From a bacterium (GTDB lineage Bacteria > Cyanobacteriota > Vampirovibrionia > Obscuribacterales > Obscuribacteraceae), in the NCBI GenBank assembly GCA_018062085.1, contig JAGOSY010000020.1, forward strand, positions 39,191 to 103,190: DNA of 64,000 nucleotides. The letters are read 5' to 3'. The first letter of the stretch is position 1, and each line of letters starts with the position of its first letter. Below, one piece after another: positions 52,183 through 61,220 of the stretch. The notes under the pieces were generated by a model. The model was given only the letters and a program-made list of their open reading frames with translations. It made no database searches and was not told where the DNA came from. Position numbers and translations under genes: made by a program.

Positions 52183-52808
52183 GGTGGGTAATGAAGTGGG
52201 TAATGAAGTCGGTAAGGGAGTGGCCAATAAGGTGGTCTAGGAAGTGGGCGATTATTGGTCGTTACATTCGGCTGGGATTTTTGGCGGTGGCTTTGACCTC
52301 AATATTCCAGCTTGAAATACCTGCGGGGATTGCCAGCGGCATGCAAGCAAGTAAGTACTTAAGCTTGGAAGCGGACGTCAGTAGCAAGGAATTGCATCTT
52401 GGTGATGTTCTCAATACTGAGCTGACGATTAGAAATCGCAGTGCAAGCATTGTGAGCTTTACCTACATGAAACCGTGGATTGTTCAGCCTGTGATTTTGA
52501 AAGATAGCTTGAAGGGCAACGAGGGCGTCAATTTGACAATCTCGCAATACAATCTGGCTGTTGTGCCGGAAAAGCAGACACTAAAGCCTGGTGAAACGTT
52601 CTCTTGTGAGGCTATGAAGGTGGTTGTTTACGATGGCAATCTAGATTATAAAACTGCTAGCAACAGACCTGTTGGTTTTTGGTTAGCCGCTCCTGGTCTG
52701 TATAAAGTTAGATTTTCTGTCGATCTTGCCAGCAACGATTTGAAACATTTGTCAGGCGTCGTCACAGCGAAAGATGTTTTGATTGAAGTGAAGGCTCCAC
52801 GGCCCTAA
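52179..52808 (+). CDS. Exported protein with Trp/Arg-rich N-terminal repeats
   Basis: A 209-residue protein. ATG 52179 is preceded by GGAGAGAGGGG and overlaps the small upstream ORF. The first 25 residues (MRWVMKWVMKSVREWPIRW) come from 12-bp repeats in the DNA (GTGGGTAATGAA units). A hydrophobic segment follows (LGFLAVALTSIFQL), so export with an unusually long basic leader is likely. The mature part (LSLEADVSSKELHLGDVLNT onward) looks like an Ig-like beta sandwich (TLKPGETFSCEAMKVVVYDG, then PGLYKVRFSVDL). No enzyme motif. Confidence 0.78.
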   Translation: MRWVMKWVMKSVREWPIRWSRKWAIIGRYIRLGFLAVALTSIFQLEIPAGIASGMQASKYLSLEADVSSKELHLGDVLNTELTIRNRSASIVSFTYMKPWIVQPVILKDSLKGNEGVNLTISQYNLAVVPEKQTLKPGETFSCEAMKVVVYDGNLDYKTASNRPVGFWLAAPGLYKVRFSVDLASNDLKHLSGVVTAKDVLIEVKAPRP

Positions 52809-52812
52809 GAGG

Positions 52813-52842
52813 AAGGCACCCCGGACGTGACCAGGGTGCCTT
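52813..52842 (+). terminator. Hairpin after the exported-protein gene
   Basis: AAGGCACCC (52813-52821) pairs with GGGTGCCTT (52834-52842). No T-run follows, so it may be Rho-assisted or an mRNA end-protecting stem. Confidence 0.55.
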
Positions 52843-52929
52843 GAGTAGTGAAACATCAAACGATTGGAACTAAAACATCGGACGAACAGTACATTGGTCT
52901 GGACAAATTGGTATCGATGTCACCACATC

Positions 52930-53290
52930 GAACTAAGTACAGAACTAAGTACAGAACTAAGTACAGAACTAAGTACAGAACTAAGTACACGAACTAAGTA
53001 CACGGACAGTGAACTTCGAGCTCGAAATCGAACACGAACACGAACACGGACATGAACACGTACAAGTACACGAACATAAAGGAGGACATGAACATCGAAA
53101 TGAACTGAACAATTACAAGGACAGTACTTCGAACTCGAAAAGTACAACGGACAATAACAGTACTTCGAAATTAACAGTACATAGACATTAACAGAACGTT
53201 GGACACGAACATTAACAGTACGTTGAATTTGGACTTGAACAGTACATCGAACTTGAACCAGAACAGTACATTGAACACAATGAACAGTGG
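52930..53290. repeat. Degenerate GAAC/GTAC satellite region
   Basis: Five perfect 12-bp units GAACTAAGTACA fill 52930-52989, and a sixth follows at 52991-53002 after one extra base. From 53003 to about 53290 the repeat decays into a period of about six bases in which nearly every unit ends in AC (GAACAC, GGACAT, GTACAA, then CAGTAC blocks with TTGAAC). No start codon or Shine-Dalgarno supports the short reading frames on either strand. It separates two convergent or unlinked genes. Confidence 0.85.
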
Positions 53291-53397
53291 TGACATCGAT
53301 ACTTTATTTGTAGCAGATGTTTTTGGTGTTCGCAACAGTTTTTTTGAAATTGAAAATAAATTGTTGATATTGTCATGGGCAGATTGTTTGAACGCAG
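53291..53397. other. Non-repetitive flank of the satellite; no gene seen
   Basis: AT-rich DNA between the satellite and the stop of the leftward TPR gene. No terminator-like hairpin or coding frame with a ribosome-binding site was found. Confidence 0.5.
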
Positions 53398-54552
53398 TTA
53401 CTCGTTGATTAGAAGCCTGCGTCTGATTACTTCTCGGCCCCAGTTGACCAGCTTCAGCTGCCCCAGGATGAACCACATGGCCAAGAGAATAAAGAGCTCA
53501 CTTCTCTTGCTGGCAATGCCTATCAATTCGCTGACGCCTCCCAATGTGTCTCCTGATGAGATTCTCAGTCGTGCGTGGCAGCTCTCTAGCCAGCTTATGT
53601 CTGGTTCAAGCTCCATGGCCTGGTCTAGATCTTCTATTGCCGCCTGGTAGTTGTGCGCTTTTGATTCTTGTTGTGCTCTAACGACATAGGCCCAAGCCCA
53701 ATCTGGTTCATACTTAATGCATTTGTTGAGATCGGCCATGGCGGCCTGCTTGTCGCCCCGCTCTAGGTCAGCAAAAGCCATCATGTAATATGGCCGCGAC
53801 CATTCAGGGCTTAGTCTGTTAGCTTCGCTGAATTCGTCAGCAGCCATTTCTGCAAATCCAAGTTGACCAAGAGCAAGACCCATGTTGTGATGCATGCGTG
53901 CATTGTGGGGAAAGAGCTGCAGCGCTGTGTCAAAATCTGCTGATGAGGTATTCCCAGCGATCTTGTCAGACTCAAGGAAGAGACTGGATTCAGTAAGCCT
54001 TAGATTGGCGAAGTAAAGATCTTTTTTGTATTGAAGAGATTTTCGGAAATCAGCTTCTGCGCCCTCTTTGTCTCCAAGGTTGTATTTGATTTCTCCGCGC
54101 AGTGCTAGAGCATATGGGTTGTCTGGATTGGTTAGCAAAACACGATCGTAATCAGCTAGTAGTGCTTGTAAGTCGCACTGGACGAGGAAATTGTCAGTCT
54201 CTGGGGCAAAAATTCTAGCAAAGGTGGGGTTGAGTTCAGTAGCGCGCGTGTAATCATCAATGGCGCCTATGAAGTCGTGTGCTAAGACCTTTTTGTCTCC
54301 ACTGCGTGCGCAAAATCTAGCTGCGTGCGGCATGACTTTTGCTGGCGCGTCAGTTGTTTCGTTGTAGCCAAATGTTTCATTGCAGCCGAATGTGCAGATC
54401 TGGTGCATCTTGCATGGTGTGTCGGTGTTAACTGAAATATGATGTGGTTCAATGCGAGTGCATGCACTGGAAGGCGATGCACTGGTCGTGGCCAGGGTAG
54501 ATAGCATTAACAGCGTGAGCAGTGAAAAGGTCGTAGCGCGTTGCAATTTCAT
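53398..54552 (-). CDS. Exported TPR-repeat protein with C-terminal membrane segment
   Basis: A 384-residue protein with a signal peptide (ATTFSLLTLLMLSTLATTSA), TPR units in residues 85-330 (AHDFIGAIDDYTRATELNP, NPYALALRGEIKYNLGDKEG, ARMHHNMGLALGQLGFAEMA, WAYVVRAQQESKAHNYQAAI) and a C-terminal hydrophobic segment before a basic end (VIRRRLL). It is probably an envelope-bound scaffold. It is a full-length paralogue of the split gene at 55.1-56.3 kb. AGGAG lies six bases before ATG 54552. Confidence 0.88.
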   Translation of the reverse strand: MKLQRATTFSLLTLLMLSTLATTSASPSSACTRIEPHHISVNTDTPCKMHQICTFGCNETFGYNETTDAPAKVMPHAARFCARSGDKKVLAHDFIGAIDDYTRATELNPTFARIFAPETDNFLVQCDLQALLADYDRVLLTNPDNPYALALRGEIKYNLGDKEGAEADFRKSLQYKKDLYFANLRLTESSLFLESDKIAGNTSSADFDTALQLFPHNARMHHNMGLALGQLGFAEMAADEFSEANRLSPEWSRPYYMMAFADLERGDKQAAMADLNKCIKYEPDWAWAYVVRAQQESKAHNYQAAIEDLDQAMELEPDISWLESCHARLRISSGDTLGGVSELIGIASKRSELFILLAMWFILGQLKLVNWGREVIRRRLLINE

Positions 54553-54678
54553 CTTATGCTCCTAGGGCTGTTCATAGGATGTACCCACAATTGCTCTGGC
54601 TCAAGGTTAAGTTTGGGGCTGTGTTCTTTTCGCTGTTGCCGCTGTTGTTGTTGTTGTTTCTGTGATTTCCAAAACGGA

Positions 54679-54700
54679 GAGATTTTCTCGGGAAAATCTC
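54679..54700. other. Short hairpin in the intergenic region
   Basis: GAGATTTTC (54679-54687) pairs with GAAAATCTC (54692-54700) around loop TCGG. Outer bases TTTCCAAAAC and TATTTTGAAA could extend it imperfectly. It lies in the DNA between two leftward genes; terminator or attenuator roles are possible. Confidence 0.45.
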
Positions 54701-54753
54701 GCTATTTTGAAAGTCAGCTTTCAATTGACGCGATACGTCTTTAGTTTTGCGGT

Positions 54754-54803
54754 TTCTAAAACTGTCAGACTTTCTTAGGAAAAACTGACAGTTTTAGAAA
54801 CGC
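54754..54803. repeat. Dispersed hairpin element, copy 2
   Basis: GTTTCTAAAACTGTCA (54754-54769) and TGACAGTTTTAGAAAC (54788-54803) are perfect 16-bp arms, differing from copy 1 at one position that is changed on both arms. A TTTC/GAAA inner stem and TTAG loop complete it. The right arm overlaps the 3' end of the 54794-55120 gene. Confidence 0.85.
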
Positions 54804-55120
54804 TTTAGAGTGTCTAGAATCATATTGAGTTTTGCCCGCTCAGTGTCTGCTTTGTGGTCGAGAACACCTAAATATCGTTGAATGAACTCCCTCAGTTTTA
54901 TAGTGTCGTGATCGCTGGTAGGTTTTATGATGACTGGCTGTCCCTCACCATTGCTTGTTAGGGCGAACACTAAGCCGTCGGCGTCGAACAACTGCCAGGT
55001 TTCTAGGTCGTATGATTCGATGTAACTCTGAGCATCAGCTACTGTGGGAAATATGTTGACGTCGCCGGAGTCGAGTTCGACACCGAGCAGGGGTAGTTTT
55101 ACTTGGGGGAACTCAGTCAA
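54794..55120 (-). CDS. Hypothetical soluble protein of 108 residues
   Basis: A 108-residue protein with a beta-rich N-terminal half (VKLPLLGVELDSGDVNIF, ETWQLFDADGLVFALTS) and a helical C-terminus (AKLNMILDTLKRF). It has no ATG; the best start is TTG 55120, with no clear Shine-Dalgarno, so the start is unsure. The stop lies inside dispersed hairpin copy 2. It sits 30 bases after the split TPR gene on the same strand and may share its transcript. Confidence 0.65.
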   Translation of the reverse strand: MTEFPQVKLPLLGVELDSGDVNIFPTVADAQSYIESYDLETWQLFDADGLVFALTSNGEGQPVIIKPTSDHDTIKLREFIQRYLGVLDHKADTERAKLNMILDTLKRF

Positions 55121-55150
55121 TTTCAGAAGTTGTCACCATGTCTGTAGTCT

Positions 55151-55651
55151 CTACTCATACATCAACAACTTTCTTTTGAGGGCATTTCTACCTAAAGCCA
55201 GCGCCATTATTTGAATATTGAAAAGCAATAATAGTTCGATTGTGAAGACAATGGCTTGCATAGGGTCATGCATTAGATAATAGGTAAGATCAGCAACCGC
55301 GCCTAGGGTGTCACCAGAAGCTAGTTTCACTTCTGCACGAAAACTATAGAGAAACGCATCGGGTGATTGAGTGAGAGCAATAGCTTGATCGTAGTTTTCG
55401 ATGGCTCTTTGATAGTTGTGAATTTCCAGCCATATGTCCGCTTGCAGCATGTATGGTCCTAGCCAGGTTTTTTCGTACTGTAAGCACTTTTCGAAATAGT
55501 CTAAGGCCTTCGGGCTGTTTCCATTATCCTTGTACAATTGTGCCAGCATAAAGTATGGCCGAGACCACTGCGGGTTCAGTGCGGATGCGTGATTGAATTC
55601 TTCAATGGCAAGGTAAGGCTCATCTATATTGGTAGGCAATTCCTTTGTCAT
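55151..55651 (-). pseudogene. Frameshifted TPR protein, C-terminal piece
   Basis: A 166-residue frame that overlaps the N-terminal piece by 32 bases. From EPYLAIEEFNHASALNPQWS on, it matches the paralogue's FAEMAADEFSEANRLSPEWS and runs to the same type of membrane segment and basic end (ALKRKLLMYE). Aligning the two implies a two-base loss or one-base gain in the AGATGAG stretch near 55620-55630. It may be a true mutation, a sequencing error or a programmed shift. An independent start at ATG 55651 has no good Shine-Dalgarno. Confidence 0.75.
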
Positions 55652-56276
55652 GGTGCAAGCGCGCGCAGTTAGGATAATGCTTCAAGGCTGCGTTGCAATC
55701 GGCTAAAGAGCCATTGTCTGTTCTGTTAATCAGATCTGCTCTGCGTACCAGGGCAAAGAAAAAATCAGGTTTGTTGGCGATTGCTCTATCGAAATCGGCT
55801 TTGGCTCCAGCGTCGTCGCATTTCATGAACTTAAGTTCGCCGCGCAAAGCTAGTGCATAAGGGTTGTTTGGCTCGTCTCTAACAAGTTGATTGTAGTCGG
55901 CTAGTAGTTTAGTGACATTGGAATTGCGAAAGAAGTAGTCTTCATCGGGTGCATTTGGCCGGGCAAATGTTGGGTTGATTTTTATGGCTTCTGTGTAGTC
56001 TCCAATTGCGCCAATGAAGTCGTGTGCGGCGGCTTTATCATTTCCAAGGCTTGCGAATGTGCGGGCTTCTTGGCCTGATGATTTCTGTTTGACGCAAGTA
56101 GATTCAATGCCATCAAGAAGGCAATTTTTTGTATAACCGATTGGAGCTCCAAGCCTTAGAGGAGTGGGAATTGCAATATCGTTCTTCTCATCTGCTTGTG
56201 CAGCAGTCGAAGAGGTGAAGGTCGTTAAGGCAAGAAGTGCGAGCATTACCAAAGTATTAGCGCCTTGCGGTTTCAT
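55620..56276 (-). pseudogene. Frameshifted TPR protein, N-terminal piece
   Basis: A 218-residue piece with a signal peptide (NTLVMLALLALTTFTSSTAA) and TPR units that match the 53.4-54.5 kb paralogue in order. Its last residues, ARLHHDKGIAYQYR then stop, correspond to the paralogue's ARMHHNMGLALGQLG. The reading continues in another frame in the next piece. The two pieces together are 384 residues, equal to the paralogue. AGGAG lies six bases before ATG 56276, so translation starts normally. Confidence 0.75.
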
Positions 56277-56527
56277 CGGCTGCTCCTATTTCGCTCTGCA
56301 TCTATATTGAATATAGCCCTGAATGCGGCGATTGCAAGTTATGTTTGCAGTTCGCCACTTTTACGTGTTTAGAAGTCTGCGCTCAATTCGATTGGCGCAC
56401 CTCCGATTTAATCTTCCCTCGCCATTTTCATTGTCGAGAAATTTTAGGGTGCGGATAGAACAGTGCATCGATGTTGCTAATGGCATCGATGTTACTGATG
56501 GCGTCAGTTTTACCAATGGAGTCTACA

Positions 56528-56860
56528 ATGGCAAACCCTACAAATCACAGTGCTGAAAAATCCCCTTTCGAGTCAGTTCGCGAGCGCCTAGGCGAAGAGA
56601 TGATGGCTAATATTTCGCCCATGCCTGCGAGCAAGAGAGAGTTCAATGAAGAGCTCAAGCTCTGGAACAGCATTTTTAAAACTTCCAACTCTTCTAATTC
56701 TCCTAGTTCTTCTGAATCGTCCAATTCTTGCAATTCAAATGAGCAACAAATGCCTGTTTTGACCTTGTCCAAAGACACTGACAGCGCCTGGCGCGCTTAT
56801 GAGAACTCTGAAGCTGGTCGCAAAAGACGCGAAGAAATAAGCCGCCTGATGGCGAGCTAG
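56528..56860 (+). CDS. Small hydrophilic protein with Ser/Asn-rich linker
   Basis: A 110-residue protein. ATG 56528 is supported by GGAG six bases upstream; the longer frame from 56471 reads through an 18-bp repeat (ATCGATGTTGCTAATGGC-like units) and is less likely. A helical N-terminus (VRERLGEEMMANISPM) is joined by a Ser/Asn linker of about 20 residues to a charged helix (GRKRREEISRLMAS). No family recognised. Confidence 0.65.
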   Translation: MANPTNHSAEKSPFESVRERLGEEMMANISPMPASKREFNEELKLWNSIFKTSNSSNSPSSSESSNSCNSNEQQMPVLTLSKDTDSAWRAYENSEAGRKRREEISRLMAS

Positions 56861-56908
56861 ATCGAGTCGCGCTAATTAGATTTCAATTCGGACCAGGGCC
56901 GATTTTCT

Positions 56909-57502
56909 TTACTGCTGCACTAGGTCAATTACCAGATTGATAGCAACTTCATTGCTGATGGTTGCAGCAGCCAATCCGCCGATGCTGTATTTTTTGCGTT
57001 CAACTTCTGTTGTGGCATTGGCGAGCAAATGCTTTTTGCCGGCGCCGTCAACGCTTTCTTTCAGGGGGCCAGCCGCTAAGGTCACTGGTTGGGAGACACC
57101 GTGAAGGTTGAGTGTGCCTAAGATTTTGAAATTTCCGCCTTTGTCGACTTCGATTTTTGAAGAGTTAAATTCAGCGACTGGGAAAGTAGTGGCGTCGAAG
57201 AAGTCTTTGGTTCTCAGGTGGTCGTCGCGTTTTTCGTTTTTAGTATCAATGCTGGCTGTGTCGACTTTGGCTTTTACTGTGGCTTGTTCCAAGTTTTTGC
57301 CGTCGTAAGTGACGTCGCCTGATAGTTTTCCAAATTTGCCATCTACGGGCTGGCCCATGTTCTTGAGCTTGAAGTTCATGCTAGATGCTTCCGGATTGAT
57401 TTTCCAAACTGGCTCAGCTGCTTGGGCTGATTGACTGAAGGCACTGTTAAGGCCAGTTAGGAGGCCAAGCATTACTATGGTGTTGCTGATTTTTGTTTTC
57501 AT
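56909..57502 (-). CDS. YceI family periplasmic protein
   Basis: A 197-residue protein with a signal peptide (MLGLLTGLNSAFSQSAQA). The mature part is a YceI lipocalin-like barrel: WKINPEASSMNFKLKNMG, FGKLSGDVTYDG, then NEKRDDHLRTKDFFDATTFP, the family's conserved stretch, and FKILGTLNLHGVSQPVTL. YceI proteins bind isoprenoid lipids such as polyprenyl chains. It has no adjacent isoprenoid gene. Confidence 0.95.
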   Translation of the reverse strand: MKTKISNTIVMLGLLTGLNSAFSQSAQAAEPVWKINPEASSMNFKLKNMGQPVDGKFGKLSGDVTYDGKNLEQATVKAKVDTASIDTKNEKRDDHLRTKDFFDATTFPVAEFNSSKIEVDKGGNFKILGTLNLHGVSQPVTLAAGPLKESVDGAGKKHLLANATTEVERKKYSIGGLAAATISNEVAINLVIDLVQQ

Positions 57503-57759
57503 TTAGACTCTCTAATTGGATTTGACTTGGTGGGAGTAAAAGGGGGTTTTAACGGGGGCGGCATTAACTGGGTGGGTCTAGTCTGCGCGATTTTGTGGCT
57601 GTCGAAAATTCACGGGCGACATCTGTGCAGTATAGTCAATCAGAAGTGGCGACAACCATGTTTTTTAGTCCAAAATCCCAGTGCAAAAGTCCAGATTGTC
57701 AATGCGCTTAGCTTTTACGGCTATGGCCCAAGCTCGTTTATTCGTTACCAAAATTATAC

Positions 57760-59577
57760 TTAAATCTTAGATTGGGCCGCATCTAGTTTCTTGGCCATTT
57801 CTAAGTCTTGCTTGGCCAAATTGGCATTGTTCAATTTCTCATAGGCTTTGGCCCTGCGCCAGTAGTTGCTGCTGCTCTTTGAGCTGTCTAGTTGGATAGC
57901 TTTTGTGTAATCCGCCACCGCCAAGTCATACTTGCCGCTCAGCCTGTAGCAGTCGCCGCGATCGCGATAGGCTAGGGCTGATTCAGGAGCAAGTTTAATC
58001 ACTGTTGTGCCGTCTTCTATTGCTCCAGCCAGGTTCTTTTGGGCGCGTCTGGCCAGAGCTCGCACAGCAAAGGCATATTGCACAAAGTCGGTTTTTATTG
58101 GGCCGTTTTTGCCGTGTGTTAACTGATTCAAGTAGATATTGCAGAATTTCTCGCTGGCCGTCCAGTCACGCAAGGCTTCGGCTGCTTCTATCTTTCTCTC
58201 GATCACCTTTGTATCGTCTGGCACTATTGTCAGCATCTTGTTCAATTCAGTGTCTAGCGGTTTGATCAGTGATTTTTCTTTCAACCCTTCACAGATTGCC
58301 CAATAGACCCGGTAGTCACCCTTGTGATCGGCTGCTAGTTTGCTAGGCGGAATAGGCGGAGTGAATTGGCTGAAGCTAGGGCGATTGTTATTACTGCGAT
58401 TATGGAAATGGCCGTGACCGTAGCCGTGACCACCGTCGTAGCTGCCGCCGTGACCAACGCTTTCTCTGTTGTGCTGGGAGAAAGCATCTCCTTGAGGAGC
58501 AGCTGCGATTGCTGATAAATCTCCGTATGGGGGCGGACCCTGTTTGGCAAGAATCACTGCTGGAGCCATTTCAGCCTTTAGGTTGCCTGAGTCTTTTATC
58601 AGTGTTTCAAGTTTTTTGTATAAGGCAAGGGCTTTGGCGTATCTTCCTAGACGCAGATTGGCTCGCGCTTGTGCGAGGATAGCAGCGGCTGAATTTGGTT
58701 CTTTCTTTAGTGTCGCTTCTGCCATGCGCAGGGCTTCTTCTAGTGAACCAAATTCAACCATTAACAATGCTAGAGTGCCATAGCCTTCGTTAGATAGCTC
58801 AGAGATAGAAGGTCTGTTTTCATTTTGCGCTAATTCGCGCATCTTTTTTTCGTCTTTTTCTGCTAGTTCGTTTTTGTGCAGCGCGCGATACGCTTTGGCT
58901 CGATTGTGATAGCTTGTGATGCTGTCCGGTTGGAGCTGAATCGCTTTTGTAAGCATTTTGATAGCTGTTTCATAGTGCTTCATCATTAGTTCAAAATAGG
59001 CATAGTGGCCTTGCAGCAAAGCTTCTTTGGCTACTGAAGGCGAGTTTAAGTTGCTCACTGCATTTTCTAAAGTGTCTGAGTTGCTAAGGCTGTTTGCTTT
59101 TCTGAAATACTCCAGAGCTTTTGCCCAATTTCTATCACTTTCGTAAAGGCGACTCAAAAGCGAGGCTACTTGTTCGTTTTTCGGGAAAAGACCGGCAAGA
59201 ACCTGCGCCGTCTGCAGTTCTTGTTTGGCTGCATTGGGGTTGGCCGCTTTGAAAACCACAGTCTTTTTTGTTGATTCAACAACGATGGTGTGCGTGAATC
59301 CGTCTTGTCTGTGTGTGTATTTTTGGTGTTGGGCGTCCAGGCCAGCTTTCATGGCATCTGCCATTTTCTTGGCCTCTTCTGGTGATGAAGCTGGCATTTC
59401 GCGCCGATTTCTTCGGGACAAGCGCATCCAGTTATTTTGTTCGCTGGGCGTGAATCCGTGGGGGCGCACTTCATCTATGTCTTCGGCTAAGGCCAAGACC
59501 GGACTGGCAGTCACTGAGAGGGCTAAACTGAGGGCTAGGCCCAGGGTGGATAATTGGCGAAGCTTGGCGGCTGTCAT
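57760..59577 (-). CDS. Large exported TPR protein
   Basis: About 605 residues from ATG 59577, chosen because the signal peptide (LSTLGLALSLALSVTASPVLALA) begins just after it; a longer in-frame start at 59664 adds 29 residues. TPR units fill residues 130-330 and 480-600 (SITSYHNRAKAYRALHKNEL, SALAYRDRGDCYRLSGKYDL, SSNYWRRAKAYEKLNNANLA). A His/Gly-rich stretch near residue 390 (SYDGGHGYGHGHFHNRSNNN) could bind metal. Function is not assigned; a scaffold role in the envelope is likely. Confidence 0.86.
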   Translation of the reverse strand: MTAAKLRQLSTLGLALSLALSVTASPVLALAEDIDEVRPHGFTPSEQNNWMRLSRRNRREMPASSPEEAKKMADAMKAGLDAQHQKYTHRQDGFTHTIVVESTKKTVVFKAANPNAAKQELQTAQVLAGLFPKNEQVASLLSRLYESDRNWAKALEYFRKANSLSNSDTLENAVSNLNSPSVAKEALLQGHYAYFELMMKHYETAIKMLTKAIQLQPDSITSYHNRAKAYRALHKNELAEKDEKKMRELAQNENRPSISELSNEGYGTLALLMVEFGSLEEALRMAEATLKKEPNSAAAILAQARANLRLGRYAKALALYKKLETLIKDSGNLKAEMAPAVILAKQGPPPYGDLSAIAAAPQGDAFSQHNRESVGHGGSYDGGHGYGHGHFHNRSNNNRPSFSQFTPPIPPSKLAADHKGDYRVYWAICEGLKEKSLIKPLDTELNKMLTIVPDDTKVIERKIEAAEALRDWTASEKFCNIYLNQLTHGKNGPIKTDFVQYAFAVRALARRAQKNLAGAIEDGTTVIKLAPESALAYRDRGDCYRLSGKYDLAVADYTKAIQLDSSKSSSNYWRRAKAYEKLNNANLAKQDLEMAKKLDAAQSKI

Positions 59578-59720
59578 GGGTTTCTCTGAAATGGTAACTG
59601 AATCAGGCATTTTGAATTTTGGGAAGGTCACATTTCTTTTACCCAGTAATTTGCTCCCCGACATGAGAATTTAAAGTATTACAATACCGGGATGTTCGAG
59701 CCCCAAGAGAAGAGCGAAAA

Positions 59721-61181
59721 ATGGCTGTGCCAAGAAAAGATGAAACACCCTCTAATGAAAACGACGCCAAGCACTACGACACCATTGTTCTCGGCGGTGG
59801 TAAAGGTGGAAAGTCTTTGGCTCTTGCGCTGGCTGCGAAGGGTGTCAGTGTCGCGCTAATTGAAGAAAAGATGATTGGCGGCTCGTGCATCAATGTTGCT
59901 TGTATTCCCACTAAAACGTTGGTCGCTTCAAGTAAGCTGGTGAACGCTTCTCGTTTGGCTGCTGAAGAGGGTTTTAGTTTCGCTTTGCCAGGGTCTGGCG
60001 AAATCCAGGATGCAGGTAAAGACCGTGATGCCAATCTAAAAGCTGCCCTTGCTCGTAAGAGGGCGGTGGTTGAAGGAATGGTCAATGCCCACTGGAAGCT
60101 CTTTGACTACACAGATAATTTAGATTTTTTCTATGGTAAAGGTAAGTTTGTTGCTGCTAAGTCAATAGAAGTCGAATTGAATAGTGGTGGCAAGCGGCAA
60201 ATTAGTGGCGATAAAATCTATATCAATACTGGCAGCCGACCTTTGATTCCATCGTATGAAGGTCTTGAAGAATGTGGCTATTTGACCAGCACTTCTGTCA
60301 TGGAGCTGGAGAAACTGCCTGAACATTTGGGCATCGTTGGCGGTGGCTATATTGCTCTAGAGTTCGCTCAGATTTTTCGGCGCTTAGGCAGTCGCGTTAC
60401 TATTGTTGAGCGCGGAAATCACTTCTTGCCGAGAGAAGATGAAGAGATTGGTGCGTGCGTTAAACAGATTTTGCTGGATGAAGGAATCGAGATTCTTTTT
60501 GATTCGCCAATTAAGTCACTGAAGAAAAACGGTGAGAACACTGACATTGATCTTGGCGCTAATGGAATTCTGTCGGTGAGCCACTTGTTGGTTGCTACTG
60601 GACGTCTTCCTAATACTGAAAATCTTGGCTTAGAGGCCGCAGGTGTAGCTCTCGACTCACGCAATTTCGTCAAGGTCGATAGCCGGCTAGAAACAAATGT
60701 TCCCGGCATCTTCGCTATTGGTGATTGCAAGGGTGGGCCGTTCTTCACCCATCTATCTTGGGACGATTATCGTATCCTTCGTGACAATGCTTTGTCTGGG
60801 GCGGGCCGCACAACTGACGGTCGAATCGTTCCCTATACACTGTTCACCGATCCCGAGCTGGGGCGGGTGGGAATGACTGAGGCTGAAGCTAAGCAAGCTG
60901 GACACAAGATACTGGTGGCCAAGATTGAAGCTAAGACCATTCCTCGCGCTCAGACCGAGAGGGAGACAAAGGGTCTGCTTAAGGCAGTGATAGATGCTGA
61001 GACCAAGCAGATTCTTGGGGCATCAATATTGTCGGCAGCAGGCGGAGAGATTGTTTCGGTGATTCAAGTGGCAATGCTGGCGAAAATGCCATACACCGAT
61101 TTGGCTAACGTGATGTTTTCGCACCCAACTATGGCGGAAAGTCTGAATTTGTTGTTTGCTAAGGTCTCTTCACCTATATAG
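59721..61181 (+). CDS. Class I pyridine-nucleotide-disulfide oxidoreductase (MerA/Lpd-like)
   Basis: A 486-residue flavoprotein. FAD-binding GGGKGGKSLALALAAKG begins near residue 25. The redox disulfide is Cys56 and Cys61 in GGSCINVACIPTK. The NAD(P)-binding motif is GIVGGGYIALEFAQ, and the C-terminal dimer motif FSHPTMAESL supplies His and Glu. It resembles mercuric-reductase-like proteins without the N-terminal metal-binding domain or the C-terminal cysteine pair, so mercury reduction is not indicated. The stop codon lies inside the operator before padR. Confidence 0.92.
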   Translation: MAVPRKDETPSNENDAKHYDTIVLGGGKGGKSLALALAAKGVSVALIEEKMIGGSCINVACIPTKTLVASSKLVNASRLAAEEGFSFALPGSGEIQDAGKDRDANLKAALARKRAVVEGMVNAHWKLFDYTDNLDFFYGKGKFVAAKSIEVELNSGGKRQISGDKIYINTGSRPLIPSYEGLEECGYLTSTSVMELEKLPEHLGIVGGGYIALEFAQIFRRLGSRVTIVERGNHFLPREDEEIGACVKQILLDEGIEILFDSPIKSLKKNGENTDIDLGANGILSVSHLLVATGRLPNTENLGLEAAGVALDSRNFVKVDSRLETNVPGIFAIGDCKGGPFFTHLSWDDYRILRDNALSGAGRTTDGRIVPYTLFTDPELGRVGMTEAEAKQAGHKILVAKIEAKTIPRAQTERETKGLLKAVIDAETKQILGASILSAAGGEIVSVIQVAMLAKMPYTDLANVMFSHPTMAESLNLLFAKVSSPI

Positions 61182-61196
61182 GAGGTATCCTATTAG
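61174..61196. promoter_or_regulatory. PadR operator candidate, site 1
   Basis: ATATAGGAGGTATCCTATTA (61176-61195) is an imperfect palindrome with AGGA/TCCT arms. It overlaps the stop of the oxidoreductase gene and precedes padR by 25 bases. A near-identical element lies before the carotenoid oxygenase gene, so it is probably bound by PadR itself. Confidence 0.7.
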
Positions 61197-61220
61197 TGTC
61201 TGAGTTTGGGGAGATCTTCA

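Noticed and set aside
52930..53002. Possible CRISPR array
   Set aside because: The units are 12 bp and contiguous without spacers, and no cas gene is nearby.
52864..53147. Short reading frames on both strands in the satellite
   Set aside because: They translate to simple repeats (LSTELSTE, LSSVLSSV), have no ribosome-binding site and follow from the repeat.
57527..57763. 78-codon rightward frame between yceI and the TPR gene
   Set aside because: It has no good start, no Shine-Dalgarno and its product looks random.
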